Part shown: one piece after another, positions 17,441-25,221 of the stretch
Layout: each line of letters begins with the position of its first letter
Position numbering within the stretch: the first letter of the stretch is position 1
DNA from: Bacteroidetes bacterium 24-39-8
GTDB lineage: Bacteria; Bacteroidota; Bacteroidia; Chitinophagales; Chitinophagaceae
Direction: 5' to 3'
Length of the DNA: 36,801 nucleotides
NCBI GenBank assembly: GCA_002256765.1
Contig: NCHJ01000016.1
Location: 1-36,801 of the forward strand
The notes under the pieces: model-generated
Database searches by the model: none
Told to the model about the DNA's origin: nothing
What the model saw: only the letters and a program-made list of their open reading frames with translations
Program-made: the position numbers and the translations under genes

Positions 17441-18443
17441 TAGTTTGGATAATACCATTCAAAGGACACCTTCCTCGCCTCCTGTAATTGCAGCCCTGCC
17501 TGCTCAAACCAATAGACCAAAATGGTCTGTGATGATTCCTGTTTATAACTGCTACAATTGTTTGGAACAAAACCTGCTCTCTGTTTTGGCACAGGACCAA
17601 GGTGAAGACCTAATGCAAATTGAAGTGGTGGATGATGCCAGCACAGACGGAGACGTTGAAGCATTGGTGAAACGTATTGGCAAGGGAAGAGTTGGGTATT
17701 TTAAACAGCCAGAAAACAAGGGCAGTTTGCGCAATTTTGAAACGGCCATCAACCGTGCAAATGGACATTTGATTCATTTATTACACGGAGACGATTTTGT
17801 GGCAGATGGATTTTATAGCAAGGTTGGGCAATTAATGGAAGAATATCCGGAAGCTGGTGCGGCCATTACTGAGTACCAATATGTAGATGCTGATAGTAAT
17901 AAGATCTGGGATAACAGACCCATTGATTATCAGCGAGGCATTTTGAAAAATTGGTTAGACCGAATTGGCAGAAACCAATTATTGCAAGTACCCGCCGTGG
18001 TGGTTAGAAGAACTACCTATGAAGCTTTGGGTGGATTTTATGCGGTTCATTATGGGGAGGATTGGGAAATGTGGGTGAGAATTGCCGCCAATTATCCAGT
18101 AGCTTATCTTCCAGAAGTATTGGCTAGGTATCGGGTGCACCCTTTTAATGTTTCTTATCATAGTATGAGTTCTGGTCAAAATATTCGTGATATTGAAAAA
18201 GTGATCAATATTAATGTGACGCATTTTCCAACAGAGAAAAGAAGACAAGTAAGCCAATTGGCTAGAAGAAACTTTTCTGTATACTATGCCAATATTGCAC
18301 ATAAGATTTATCACGACTATCACCAGCGAAGGGTAGCATTGATTCAAGCAAATGGGGCTTTGCGCTTACATATAAACAAAACTTCCTTGAAGCAAGCTTT
18401 AAAATTATACGCTAAGATTTTATTGTGTTACAAAAGGCGCTAA
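17370..18443 (+). CDS. GT2 family glycosyltransferase
   Basis: A 357-residue (from the upstream ATG) single-domain GT2 enzyme. The catalytic domain starts at about residue 51 (KWSVMIPVYNCYNC), with VVDDAS at 87-91 and HGDD at 139-142. The ATG at 17370 lies 71 bp inside the previous gene and gives a basic, domain-free leader. A TTG at 17445, 4 bp after the previous stop, would give a 332-residue protein with the whole catalytic domain. I keep the ATG, but the start is unsettled. It is the last gene of the export operon and probably transfers one sugar of the glycan. Confidence 0.85.
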   Translation: MRPKKPHWRPDWPIGKSIIKTTPNSLDNTIQRTPSSPPVIAALPAQTNRPKWSVMIPVYNCYNCLEQNLLSVLAQDQGEDLMQIEVVDDASTDGDVEALVKRIGKGRVGYFKQPENKGSLRNFETAINRANGHLIHLLHGDDFVADGFYSKVGQLMEEYPEAGAAITEYQYVDADSNKIWDNRPIDYQRGILKNWLDRIGRNQLLQVPAVVVRRTTYEALGGFYAVHYGEDWEMWVRIAANYPVAYLPEVLARYRVHPFNVSYHSMSSGQNIRDIEKVININVTHFPTEKRRQVSQLARRNFSVYYANIAHKIYHDYHQRRVALIQANGALRLHINKTSLKQALKLYAKILLCYKRR

Positions 18444-18449
18444 AAAAAA

Positions 18450-18477
18450 GAGTAGTAGGAATCCCGTCCCACTACTC
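18450..18477 (-). terminator. Intrinsic terminator, distal repeat copy
   Basis: A 10-bp stem with one mismatch and an 8-nt loop. Read on the minus strand it is followed at once by TTTTTTTT, a canonical terminator for the T9SS-protein gene. It can also fold in plus-strand transcripts from the glycosyltransferase operon, but without a U-tract. Confidence 0.75.
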
Positions 18478-18512
18478 AACCCTTAACCAAAAAAAAGCGG
18501 TATTGGTTAAAA

Positions 18513-18540
18513 GAGTAGTAGGGATCCCGCCCCACTACTC
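18513..18540 (-). terminator. Intrinsic terminator, proximal repeat copy
   Basis: The same hairpin as the distal copy, 20 bp after the T9SS-protein stop. On the minus strand only TTTT follows, so it should be the weaker of the two. Transcripts passing it would meet the stronger copy 63 bp on. Confidence 0.6.
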
Positions 18541-18560
18541 AACCCTTAACCAAAAAATTC

Positions 18561-21065
18561 TTATTGCTGCACTAGCATTTTCTTAGGCTGGTATTTAACA
18601 CCTTCCCCTTCAATACTAAGGATATATGCATTTGTATTTATTGTCTGATTAATTTCTACTGGAACTATATTGTCTCCTTTAATTGTTTGTACTTGCTTGC
18701 TATACATGGGTCTACCAGTTGCAGCGTCAAACATTTTAATAGTCACAGACATAGCTTTATCTGTTTTGAAACTGGCATTGAATCTACCTTTTGAAGGGTT
18801 GGGATACAATTGCACGTCTTTGGTTTCAATGGTAGCTGCTGCAACTACTGCTTGATCTTTACTAAATACCACTTTACTTAAATCAACTGTAATATTGGTA
18901 GATTTTCCTGTTCCCACTTCAAAAGCAAATACAGCAGTAGTTAAGTCATTGGCATAGAACATAGACTGATTGGCGCTAGATTTAAAATCGTCCAGTCTAA
19001 TACTATACTCTTTACCCGCTTCAGTCATAGGTAGGTAATAGGTATATTGTTCATTCCAATTGCTAATACTATTTTTTACCAAAGTGATGCGCAAATTTGC
19101 TCCTGTAGCTGCGGCTTTAAAATTCAAGGTTTTATAACCGGTCAAATCAAGTTCTGCTCCACCGCCTTTTAGCAATTTGTATACAGAGACAAAATCGCTG
19201 GTTGTGGCACTCATTTGTACATTTCTAAACAAAGGAACTTCTGTTGCTTTTACCTCAGTGGCAGTAGCGTCATTGCTCACAGTAAACTGTTTGAGCACAG
19301 TGCTAGATTTGTTATAGTCTACATTCCAACTACCATCGGCCATAAATACCACGTCTTGTAATTGGTTATTCAAATACAAACTCAATGTGGCTTCATAGGC
19401 ATCACTCACTGGAATACTCAACATTGATTTTCCGTTTGCACTAAGGGTTACTGGTACATTTCTTTTGGCTGTAACTGTGCTGTTCTCATTAGCCTTCTCT
19501 TCTATCTGCACATAACCAGTTCCTGCTCCATTGTTATTGTTTAATGCAAGTTGCAAATTGGCTCCTTCTCTTTTACCAGAAACAATATAGGTTTTAGGTA
19601 AAGCTGCTGTTGCTTTTAACGTATTAACTGGCATCATGGCTTTTAACCTAGCAAGAATTTCTAACGTCATATCTATACAGTAGTAAGGAGCAGCACCCCA
19701 AACCTGGTAATTATACAAAGTATCTTCTGCCTGATAATTTTGGTTTAACCATTGAGACTGGAAAGAAAAACTATCTCTTCCTTTTTTCTTACCAATGGTA
19801 AAGCTGATGGCATATTCAATATTACCCTTTGGCTGTTTTAAAGTATAGCGTACAAAATTCAAGTTATTGATTTGGAATTGATCCATACCCAATAATTCTG
19901 CACCTTTTAAACGGTCGCAAACGGGTTTGGTGTGATCATACATCACTGCAATAGTCTTGGTAGCAAATGCTACTGCCCTGCACTCTTTATTAATGGTAAA
20001 GTCTACAGAACGCACTTCTACCGCATTGGTCATACTAGTAATATCAGACGCAGTACTCACATAAGCTGTATAGCCACTATCCAACATCTTGGTTGGCATA
20101 ATATCGCTCAATGACAAACTGCTATTGGCAGATACACCCATGGCTGCATTTCTAATAGAAGTTTGTTGCAGTTTAGGTAATTTGTCATAATCCAATGGAC
20201 CCTGAGTGCTGGTTACGGCGTGGTTAAACATTCTTTTAGCAACCGCATCGCCCAAGCTCTTACTTTCTAATCCACCTGTATTACCAGAAAAAGAGATAGA
20301 ACCGTCTTTAGTTAGAATAGGAATACTATCTAAGTTTTTGATAGCAGTTGGGTTACTAATGGTGGCAAAGAACAGCAAGTCATTAAAGTCTTCATCACTA
20401 TCATAACCATCTCTTCTAATGTCTTCCACACCAATCAAAATCCGGTTATTGCTGGTATCATTTAACATGACCGTATGCCTGCGCAAATTGGCATCTGTTT
20501 CAGGATTGAAACGGCTGTCTGAGTAGATGCGCCATTTACCTTCTGTGATGGTACTAGTTTGTTCATCCCAACCATGTGCCAACAAAACAAAACCAATGCT
20601 AGTATTTGCCTGAAAATTTCCTAAGTACACTTTATCACCAGCATTCAATTCTCCACCATAACCAGCTTTACTGGCATTGGGGAAAATGATTCGTACTTGA
20701 GACGGTGTAGGTGCGGTACCCAATGACGAATTAGTTGGAAAGGTATAATACCCTAGAATATCTCTGTATTCAGCTCCTTCATCTACAAAGCTAATCCACA
20801 CGTCTGAGGTGGCTGTTAATGCAATGGTTTCAGGTCTTCCTGCTGCAATTAACCTAGGATTGTAAATGGGAATATTGCGGCGCTCAGGCAATGTAGCGGC
20901 AATGTCATTTCTACTAGCAACACTGACAACATCAGGTTTGTTTAGTAGATAGGTAGGTGTGCCAAAGCTGTTAAATGTGCCTATTGCTTGATACTGGGCC
21001 AACGCCGAGCTCACGCAAAAGGACATAGAAATAACAGCAGCTGTGCTGAGTAAAAAATTTTTCAT
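18561..21065 (-). CDS. Secreted DUF4114 protein with T9SS type A sorting domain
   Basis: An 834-residue exported protein with a signal peptide at 1-23 (cleavage after ALA). Residues about 24-242 form a DUF4114-containing module (DEGAEYRDILGYYTF, AGDKVYLGNFQANTSIGFVLL, IGVEDIRRDGYDSDEDFNDL) closely resembling residues 195-402 of the LruC lipoprotein. The middle is unassigned. Residues about 640-750 look like a galactose-binding-like beta domain (ELDLTGYKTLNFKA and NITVDLSKVVF). The last 80 residues (VQLYPNPSKGRFNASF onward, ending in KKMLVQQ) are a type IX secretion C-terminal sorting domain. So it is probably carried across the outer membrane and surface-attached or released. Two terminators follow it. 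Confidence 0.88.
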   Translation of the reverse strand: MKNFLLSTAAVISMSFCVSSALAQYQAIGTFNSFGTPTYLLNKPDVVSVASRNDIAATLPERRNIPIYNPRLIAAGRPETIALTATSDVWISFVDEGAEYRDILGYYTFPTNSSLGTAPTPSQVRIIFPNASKAGYGGELNAGDKVYLGNFQANTSIGFVLLAHGWDEQTSTITEGKWRIYSDSRFNPETDANLRRHTVMLNDTSNNRILIGVEDIRRDGYDSDEDFNDLLFFATISNPTAIKNLDSIPILTKDGSISFSGNTGGLESKSLGDAVAKRMFNHAVTSTQGPLDYDKLPKLQQTSIRNAAMGVSANSSLSLSDIMPTKMLDSGYTAYVSTASDITSMTNAVEVRSVDFTINKECRAVAFATKTIAVMYDHTKPVCDRLKGAELLGMDQFQINNLNFVRYTLKQPKGNIEYAISFTIGKKKGRDSFSFQSQWLNQNYQAEDTLYNYQVWGAAPYYCIDMTLEILARLKAMMPVNTLKATAALPKTYIVSGKREGANLQLALNNNNGAGTGYVQIEEKANENSTVTAKRNVPVTLSANGKSMLSIPVSDAYEATLSLYLNNQLQDVVFMADGSWNVDYNKSSTVLKQFTVSNDATATEVKATEVPLFRNVQMSATTSDFVSVYKLLKGGGAELDLTGYKTLNFKAAATGANLRITLVKNSISNWNEQYTYYLPMTEAGKEYSIRLDDFKSSANQSMFYANDLTTAVFAFEVGTGKSTNITVDLSKVVFSKDQAVVAAATIETKDVQLYPNPSKGRFNASFKTDKAMSVTIKMFDAATGRPMYSKQVQTIKGDNIVPVEINQTINTNAYILSIEGEGVKYQPKKMLVQQ

Positions 21066-21157
21066 GTAAAGCGGTTAAGGGTGGAATTGCTAGTTCCATG
21101 AACAATGCTTTTAAATCTTTTACAAAGCTCCGGATGGGATTAGGCCGGGGTTGTAAG

Positions 21158-21192
21158 TGTAGCTACAGAATTTCTGTAGGGGATATCCTACA
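21158..21192. promoter_or_regulatory. Nested TGTAG/CTACA palindromes (candidate operator)
   Basis: Three overlapping dyads lie in 35 bp: TGTAGCTACA (21158-21167), the 17-bp CTACAGAA-T-TTCTGTAG (21163-21179), and TGTAGG-6 nt-CCTACA (21175-21192). The site sits 93-127 bp upstream of the T9SS-protein start and about 260 bp upstream of the response regulator start. Such overlapping dyads suggest cooperative binding by a dimeric regulator. The adjacent NarL-type regulator is a natural candidate, but this is inference. Confidence 0.5.
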
Positions 21193-21292
21193 TAGGATTT
21201 AAAAGTTTTTATTGCCTGGTGACAGCTAATTCTTTGATAAGTCAAAACTAGACCCTTGATCACTTGTGGGAAATACCAGCGTGTTTGTATTT

Positions 21293-21430
21293 ATGGAAAA
21301 ACAGCAAGGTTTTGTGTTTTCCTTAAGCTTTCAAAATGCAATAAATTGGGCAGAAAATCATTCAAAACCATTAGTTTATATAGATATTTTCACTATATAC
21401 CAAGTTCTTTGTATATTTATTAAGTTCTAA
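21293..21430 (+). CDS. 45-codon small frame, possibly a thioredoxin-like remnant
   Basis: The ATG at 21293 opens a 45-residue frame ending 20 bp before the response regulator start. Its middle, SFQNAINWAENHSKPLVYID, resembles the helix-strand start of thioredoxin-like domains (A..A....KPL.V.). No CxxC follows and the frame stops at once. It may be a decayed gene end, an upstream peptide for the regulator, or chance. Confidence 0.3.
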   Translation: MEKQQGFVFSLSFQNAINWAENHSKPLVYIDIFTIYQVLCIFIKF

Positions 21431-21450
21431 AACGGCTGTATTGCTTTACC

Positions 21451-22092
21451 ATGGGAACTGAAGAGAAACCAATTATCAAAATAATGCTCGCAGATGATCA
21501 TCCTTTATTCATTGAAGGACTCACGCTCATGCTCAAAAGGGAAACCGATTTTGATTTGTGTGGTATTGCCAATAACGGTAGAGAAGTTTTAGATATGCTA
21601 CCGGTTTACAAACCAGATTTAATCTTGCTTGATATTAATATGCCCAAGATGAATGGGCTTGAAACCATTAAGTATATTAAACAATCTTATCCCAATATTA
21701 AGATTGTCATGCTCTCTGGATATTTTGATGACGCTATTATTAAAGAAGCCAAATCAAAAGGTGCAAATGGTTATTTATTAAAGAGCAGTCAGAAAGAAGA
21801 ATTAATTCAAACCATTCGTATGGTTTATTCGGGGGCTAATTTTTCTACCCCTAGTCATGGAGATGCTGAAACAAGTGATTTCAATGATAGCTTTATTCAG
21901 CAGTTCAATTTAACCAAGCGCGAGCGAGAGATTATTCAACACATTAAACAGGGTCTAACCAATCAGGAAATGGCGCAAACACTGCATTTGAGCGTGTATA
22001 CGGTTGAAACACATAGGAAAAATATCATGCAGAAATTGAAGTTAAATTCTCCTGGTGCATTGATGAAATTTATTGTTGAGAATCAGATTTAG
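21451..22092 (+). CDS. NarL/FixJ-type response regulator
   Basis: A 213-residue two-component regulator. The receiver domain (about 8-125) has the acidic pair D15/D16, the phospho-acceptor D61 in LLDINMP, and a conserved lysine in GYLLKSS. A LuxR-type helix-turn-helix follows (about 149-192: LTKREREIIQHIKQGLTNQEMAQTLHLSVYTVETHRKNI). No histidine kinase lies in the window, so it is an orphan here. Its gene ends 8 bp from the convergent GH43 gene, leaving no room for a separate terminator. It may control the divergent T9SS-protein gene through the palindromes between them. Confidence 0.95.
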   Translation: MGTEEKPIIKIMLADDHPLFIEGLTLMLKRETDFDLCGIANNGREVLDMLPVYKPDLILLDINMPKMNGLETIKYIKQSYPNIKIVMLSGYFDDAIIKEAKSKGANGYLLKSSQKEELIQTIRMVYSGANFSTPSHGDAETSDFNDSFIQQFNLTKREREIIQHIKQGLTNQEMAQTLHLSVYTVETHRKNIMQKLKLNSPGALMKFIVENQI

Positions 22093-22100
22093 TTTCCTAT

Positions 22101-23855
22101 TTATTCCACTTTTACAACAGTGGTTCTTTTTCCAATTCCATTTTCATTAAAGGGTTCTATCTGAAAATAATAGGGCTGGTCTTTTTCCATAGCTGAAAAA
22201 TAATACTCATTGCTTCCATAAACCATAATGCTATTGTACAATTTATCAGGAGCAGTTCCAGTATAAATAACATAACCTGTTGCTTGTTCATTAACCTGCC
22301 ATTTGAGCCAAGAACTTCTTCTTTCACTATCTCCACGTAATACAATAAAATGATGTACACTATCTGGTACAGCACCGCTTCCATTTCCAAATACACGTAA
22401 ACCACTAATAGCAAATTTGCCAGTGGGAACATGTATGTTGCGCAATTTTAAAAATCTTGTTTGTATGGGTTTGTCAAAAACAAGATACTCATGTGGAATA
22501 TCGGTTTTGTTCTGAGATTTGTCTTTTAGCAATTCCCAGTTTTTGCCATCCTTGCTTCCAAGCAGCTGGTATTGGTGGTACAAACCTAATTGTTTACCCA
22601 TGATATTGGCGTCTTGGTCTGCATAGTTGATTTGAACAGCTTTCACGGTTGAAATAGCGCCCAAATCGGTCTGAATCCACTCCCCTTGATTCCCTGTTGA
22701 AGCGCTCCAATATGTCTTAATATTTTCATCATTGGCTAGATTGGCTGAAAATGCGCCCAATGTGCTGGATACCTGCATGGGTTTGTTATAATTCAGCAAC
22801 ATCCAACCTGTAAATTGACTATTGGCATGATCAGCGTTTTTATTGGGTAAGAAATGCGGGTAATCGCCGTAGGCTGTATTGGTATAGAGGATGCCATCCT
22901 TGTCAAAATCCGCCGGCCAAATGCCAATCCTTCTTTCAAAATTGTTCTTGGTAGCAATGACAAGGGTAGATACATGCCACCATTGTTGAAACAAATCCTG
23001 ATAAGTTGCTCCATGTCCAGCTCCATTTACAAAACCACCTGGCTTAAATGAAAAAGGATTATGAGACTGATAAGTAAATGGCCCCATGGGATGGTCTGAC
23101 ACATAAACACCATCGCCATAGCCACTGAATTCTGTTCCGGGTGCACCATATTGCAAATAATATTTGCCCCCGTGTTTATTCATCCAAGAACCTTCAATAA
23201 AGGGCTTTAGAAAGGTATTGTCATGGTATTCGCCAAATCTTTCCCATCCATGAATGCTATCATTTAAACGGAGTAATTCTTTGCGCTCTCCAATGGGTTG
23301 CAAAGTCTTTCTGTTTAGCTCTTGCCCATAAGTGGGAAAGGTATTGCTAGAGCCAAAATAAATATACAAACGCTGGTCATCATCTAGAAAAAAAGCGGGG
23401 TCCCAAGCACCTACTTGAAAGCTGTCTACTACTTCTTTCCATTCGTCTTTTTGTGGATTGGTACTCATCCAAATGGGAAAGTTTTTAGCATAGGTACTAC
23501 CAATGACCAATAAAGTATCTCCCATAACAAGGGTAGCAGGGGCACATAATTCATCATAGACTTTGTGCCAGGGTTTTAGAAATTTTCTGGCCACAAAATT
23601 CCATTGTACCATATCTGGACTCCACCAATAACCCCATTGATTGGTAGAAAATAAATAGTAATTGCCTTTGAATACCGTAATGACAGGATCCGCCGTGGCC
23701 CTATGTTTGCCCTGTTCAGAAAAATTGGGAATGGGGCAATAACCGTAGTCAATATTAATAGGATTACAATAAGTTTTCTGCTGCGCTATAGCAGTTGTGA
23801 AAAAAGCATTCGCTAAAAATACCCCTAGTGATATACGCAAGATTCTGACAAGCAT
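22101..23855 (-). CDS. Secreted GH43-like glycosidase with discoidin-like and FN3-like domains
   Basis: A 584-residue exported protein: signal peptide 1-25 (FFTTAIAQ), then a five-bladed beta-propeller of glycoside hydrolase family 43 type. The three expected acids are present: D56 (ATADPVI), D152 (GAWDPAFF) and E221 (FIEGSWMNKHGG), so it should be active. Residues about 345-475 form an F5/8 type C (discoidin-like) carbohydrate-binding domain (GEWIQTDLGAISTVKAVQI), and about 485-584 a fibronectin-III-like domain. GH43 members cleave arabinan, xylan or galactan side chains. It lies 61 bp downstream of thrC on the same strand with no clear terminator between, yet has no metabolic link to threonine synthesis. 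Confidence 0.88.
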   Translation of the reverse strand: MLVRILRISLGVFLANAFFTTAIAQQKTYCNPINIDYGYCPIPNFSEQGKHRATADPVITVFKGNYYLFSTNQWGYWWSPDMVQWNFVARKFLKPWHKVYDELCAPATLVMGDTLLVIGSTYAKNFPIWMSTNPQKDEWKEVVDSFQVGAWDPAFFLDDDQRLYIYFGSSNTFPTYGQELNRKTLQPIGERKELLRLNDSIHGWERFGEYHDNTFLKPFIEGSWMNKHGGKYYLQYGAPGTEFSGYGDGVYVSDHPMGPFTYQSHNPFSFKPGGFVNGAGHGATYQDLFQQWWHVSTLVIATKNNFERRIGIWPADFDKDGILYTNTAYGDYPHFLPNKNADHANSQFTGWMLLNYNKPMQVSSTLGAFSANLANDENIKTYWSASTGNQGEWIQTDLGAISTVKAVQINYADQDANIMGKQLGLYHQYQLLGSKDGKNWELLKDKSQNKTDIPHEYLVFDKPIQTRFLKLRNIHVPTGKFAISGLRVFGNGSGAVPDSVHHFIVLRGDSERRSSWLKWQVNEQATGYVIYTGTAPDKLYNSIMVYGSNEYYFSAMEKDQPYYFQIEPFNENGIGKRTTVVKVE

Positions 23856-23916
23856 GGCAATGATTTATACAACGGTAAGTTACAGCAATCCTAAAAAACC
23901 ACCATGCATCCAGACT

Positions 23917-25221
23917 TTATTGTGCCATTAACCAATCTTTTAATGCAGCAAAATTTGCTGGCATGGGTATGCTTTGTTTGGTTTGTTGAAACAGTGGAAG
24001 AACAGATTCGGGAATGGGAATTTTTTTACCAATAGCCGCTTCCACGGTTTCTGGAAATTTCACAGGATGAGCTGTTTCTAAGATCATACCCTTTGCACCT
24101 GGATGAGTATTTTGAAAAGATTCTAATGCATGATAGGCTACGGCTCCATGAGGGTCTAGTATATAACCATATTGTTGATACACAGCTGCTATGGTTTCTT
24201 GGGTAATGGCATCTGAAACAGTATAACCCTCAATGGTATCAGCCATTTTTCCATGGTCTTTGGCAAACAATTCTAAAATGCGTACAAAATTGCTGGGGCT
24301 ACCCACATCCATGGCATTGCTAATAGTGGGGATGGCGGTCTTGGGTTGGTAATTTCCCGTACGCAAATATTCAGGTACTGCATCATTTACATTGCATGCC
24401 GCAATAAATTGTTCTAGGGGTAATCCACTAGCATGAGCCATTAAACCCGCGCATAGATTTCCAAAATTGCCACTAGGCACAGCAATTACCGGTGCGGTTG
24501 TAAAGCCCATTTGATGCCATTGCTGCCAAGCAAAGAAATAATAAAGCTGTTGTGGTAACCACCTAGCTACATTGATGCTATTGGCAGATGTGAGCGATAG
24601 ATGGCCATTCAGGTCTGCGTCCATGAATGCGTCTTTAACCATGGCCTGGCAATCATCAAAACTACCCATCACTTCTAGGGCCTTGATATTTTGACCGCAG
24701 GTAGTTAGTTGTAATTCTTGCACAGGACTCACTTTACCACTAGGATACAGGATAATTACTTCTACCCCATCTACTCCCAAGAACCCATTGGCCACGGCCC
24801 CACCAGTATCACCCGATGTAGCTACCAATACTGTTGTCTTATTATAAGCTGCTTTGGAAAAATGACCTAAACAACGGCTCATGAATCTGGCACCTACGTC
24901 TTTAAAAGCTAGGGTTGGGCCATGAAACAATTCTAAGGAATAAATAGCTTCATGAATCTTAACCAAGGGAAAATCAAAGTCAACCGTTTCCTTTACTATC
25001 TGCTCTAAGCTATTGGTATCAATGCTTTCACCTACATAGGGTTGCATTACTTGTAAAGCCAGTTCTGTTTTGTGCATGGCAGGCAATGCAGCTAGAAAAG
25101 CAGGACTCTGTTGGGGTATTTGCATGGGAAAATACAAACCCTTATCTGGTGCCTGACCTCTAATGGTAGCTTCCCTAAAATCAACAATGGGTGCGTTTGC
25201 ATTTAGACTCCTATATTTCAT
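23917..25221 (-). CDS. thrC: Threonine synthase
   Basis: A 434-residue PLP enzyme that converts O-phosphohomoserine to threonine, the last step of the pathway. The PLP lysine is K107 in HGPTLAFKDVGARF. The phosphate-binding loop SGDTGGAVANGF and the SANSINVARWLPQ segment are typical of the short bacterial ThrC group. Its ATG overlaps the thrB stop by 4 bp (ATGA). It is the third gene of thrABC. Confidence 0.96.
   Translation of the reverse strand: MKYRSLNANAPIVDFREATIRGQAPDKGLYFPMQIPQQSPAFLAALPAMHKTELALQVMQPYVGESIDTNSLEQIVKETVDFDFPLVKIHEAIYSLELFHGPTLAFKDVGARFMSRCLGHFSKAAYNKTTVLVATSGDTGGAVANGFLGVDGVEVIILYPSGKVSPVQELQLTTCGQNIKALEVMGSFDDCQAMVKDAFMDADLNGHLSLTSANSINVARWLPQQLYYFFAWQQWHQMGFTTAPVIAVPSGNFGNLCAGLMAHASGLPLEQFIAACNVNDAVPEYLRTGNYQPKTAIPTISNAMDVGSPSNFVRILELFAKDHGKMADTIEGYTVSDAITQETIAAVYQQYGYILDPHGAVAYHALESFQNTHPGAKGMILETAHPVKFPETVEAAIGKKIPIPESVLPLFQQTKQSIPMPANFAALKDWLMAQ

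Larger units (their letters stand above)
18447..18556. repeat. Tandem ~47-bp repeat pair carrying terminator hairpins
   Basis: Two near-identical units, at about 18447-18495 and 18509-18556 (63-bp period), fill the 117-bp gap between convergent genes. Each unit has a GAGTAGTAGG/CCCACTACTC hairpin followed by AACCCTTAACCAAAAAA. The copies differ at two bases in the hairpin loop region (AATCCCGT versus GATCCCGC). Between them TTAACCAA (18483-18490) and TTGGTTAA (18503-18510) form a further inverted repeat. It looks like a local duplication of a terminator. Confidence 0.85.
21066..21450. other. Divergent intergenic region between the T9SS-protein gene and the response regulator
   Basis: These 385 bp carry the 5' leader of the T9SS-protein gene, nested TGTAG/CTACA palindromes at 21158-21192 and a 45-codon frame at 21293-21430. 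No RNA gene or clear promoter with both boxes was found. A CAAAGCTC at 21124-21131 (minus: GAGCTTTG) resembles a -7 box for the minus-strand gene. Confidence 0.5.

Noticed and set aside
17979..18347. 122-codon minus-strand frame opposite the last glycosyltransferase
   Set aside because: Entirely antisense to a well-supported GT2 coding region, with no family features.
18447..18556. Possible CRISPR-like repeat pair
   Set aside because: Only two units, each with an internal terminator hairpin and a T-tract, and no further spacers or cas genes.
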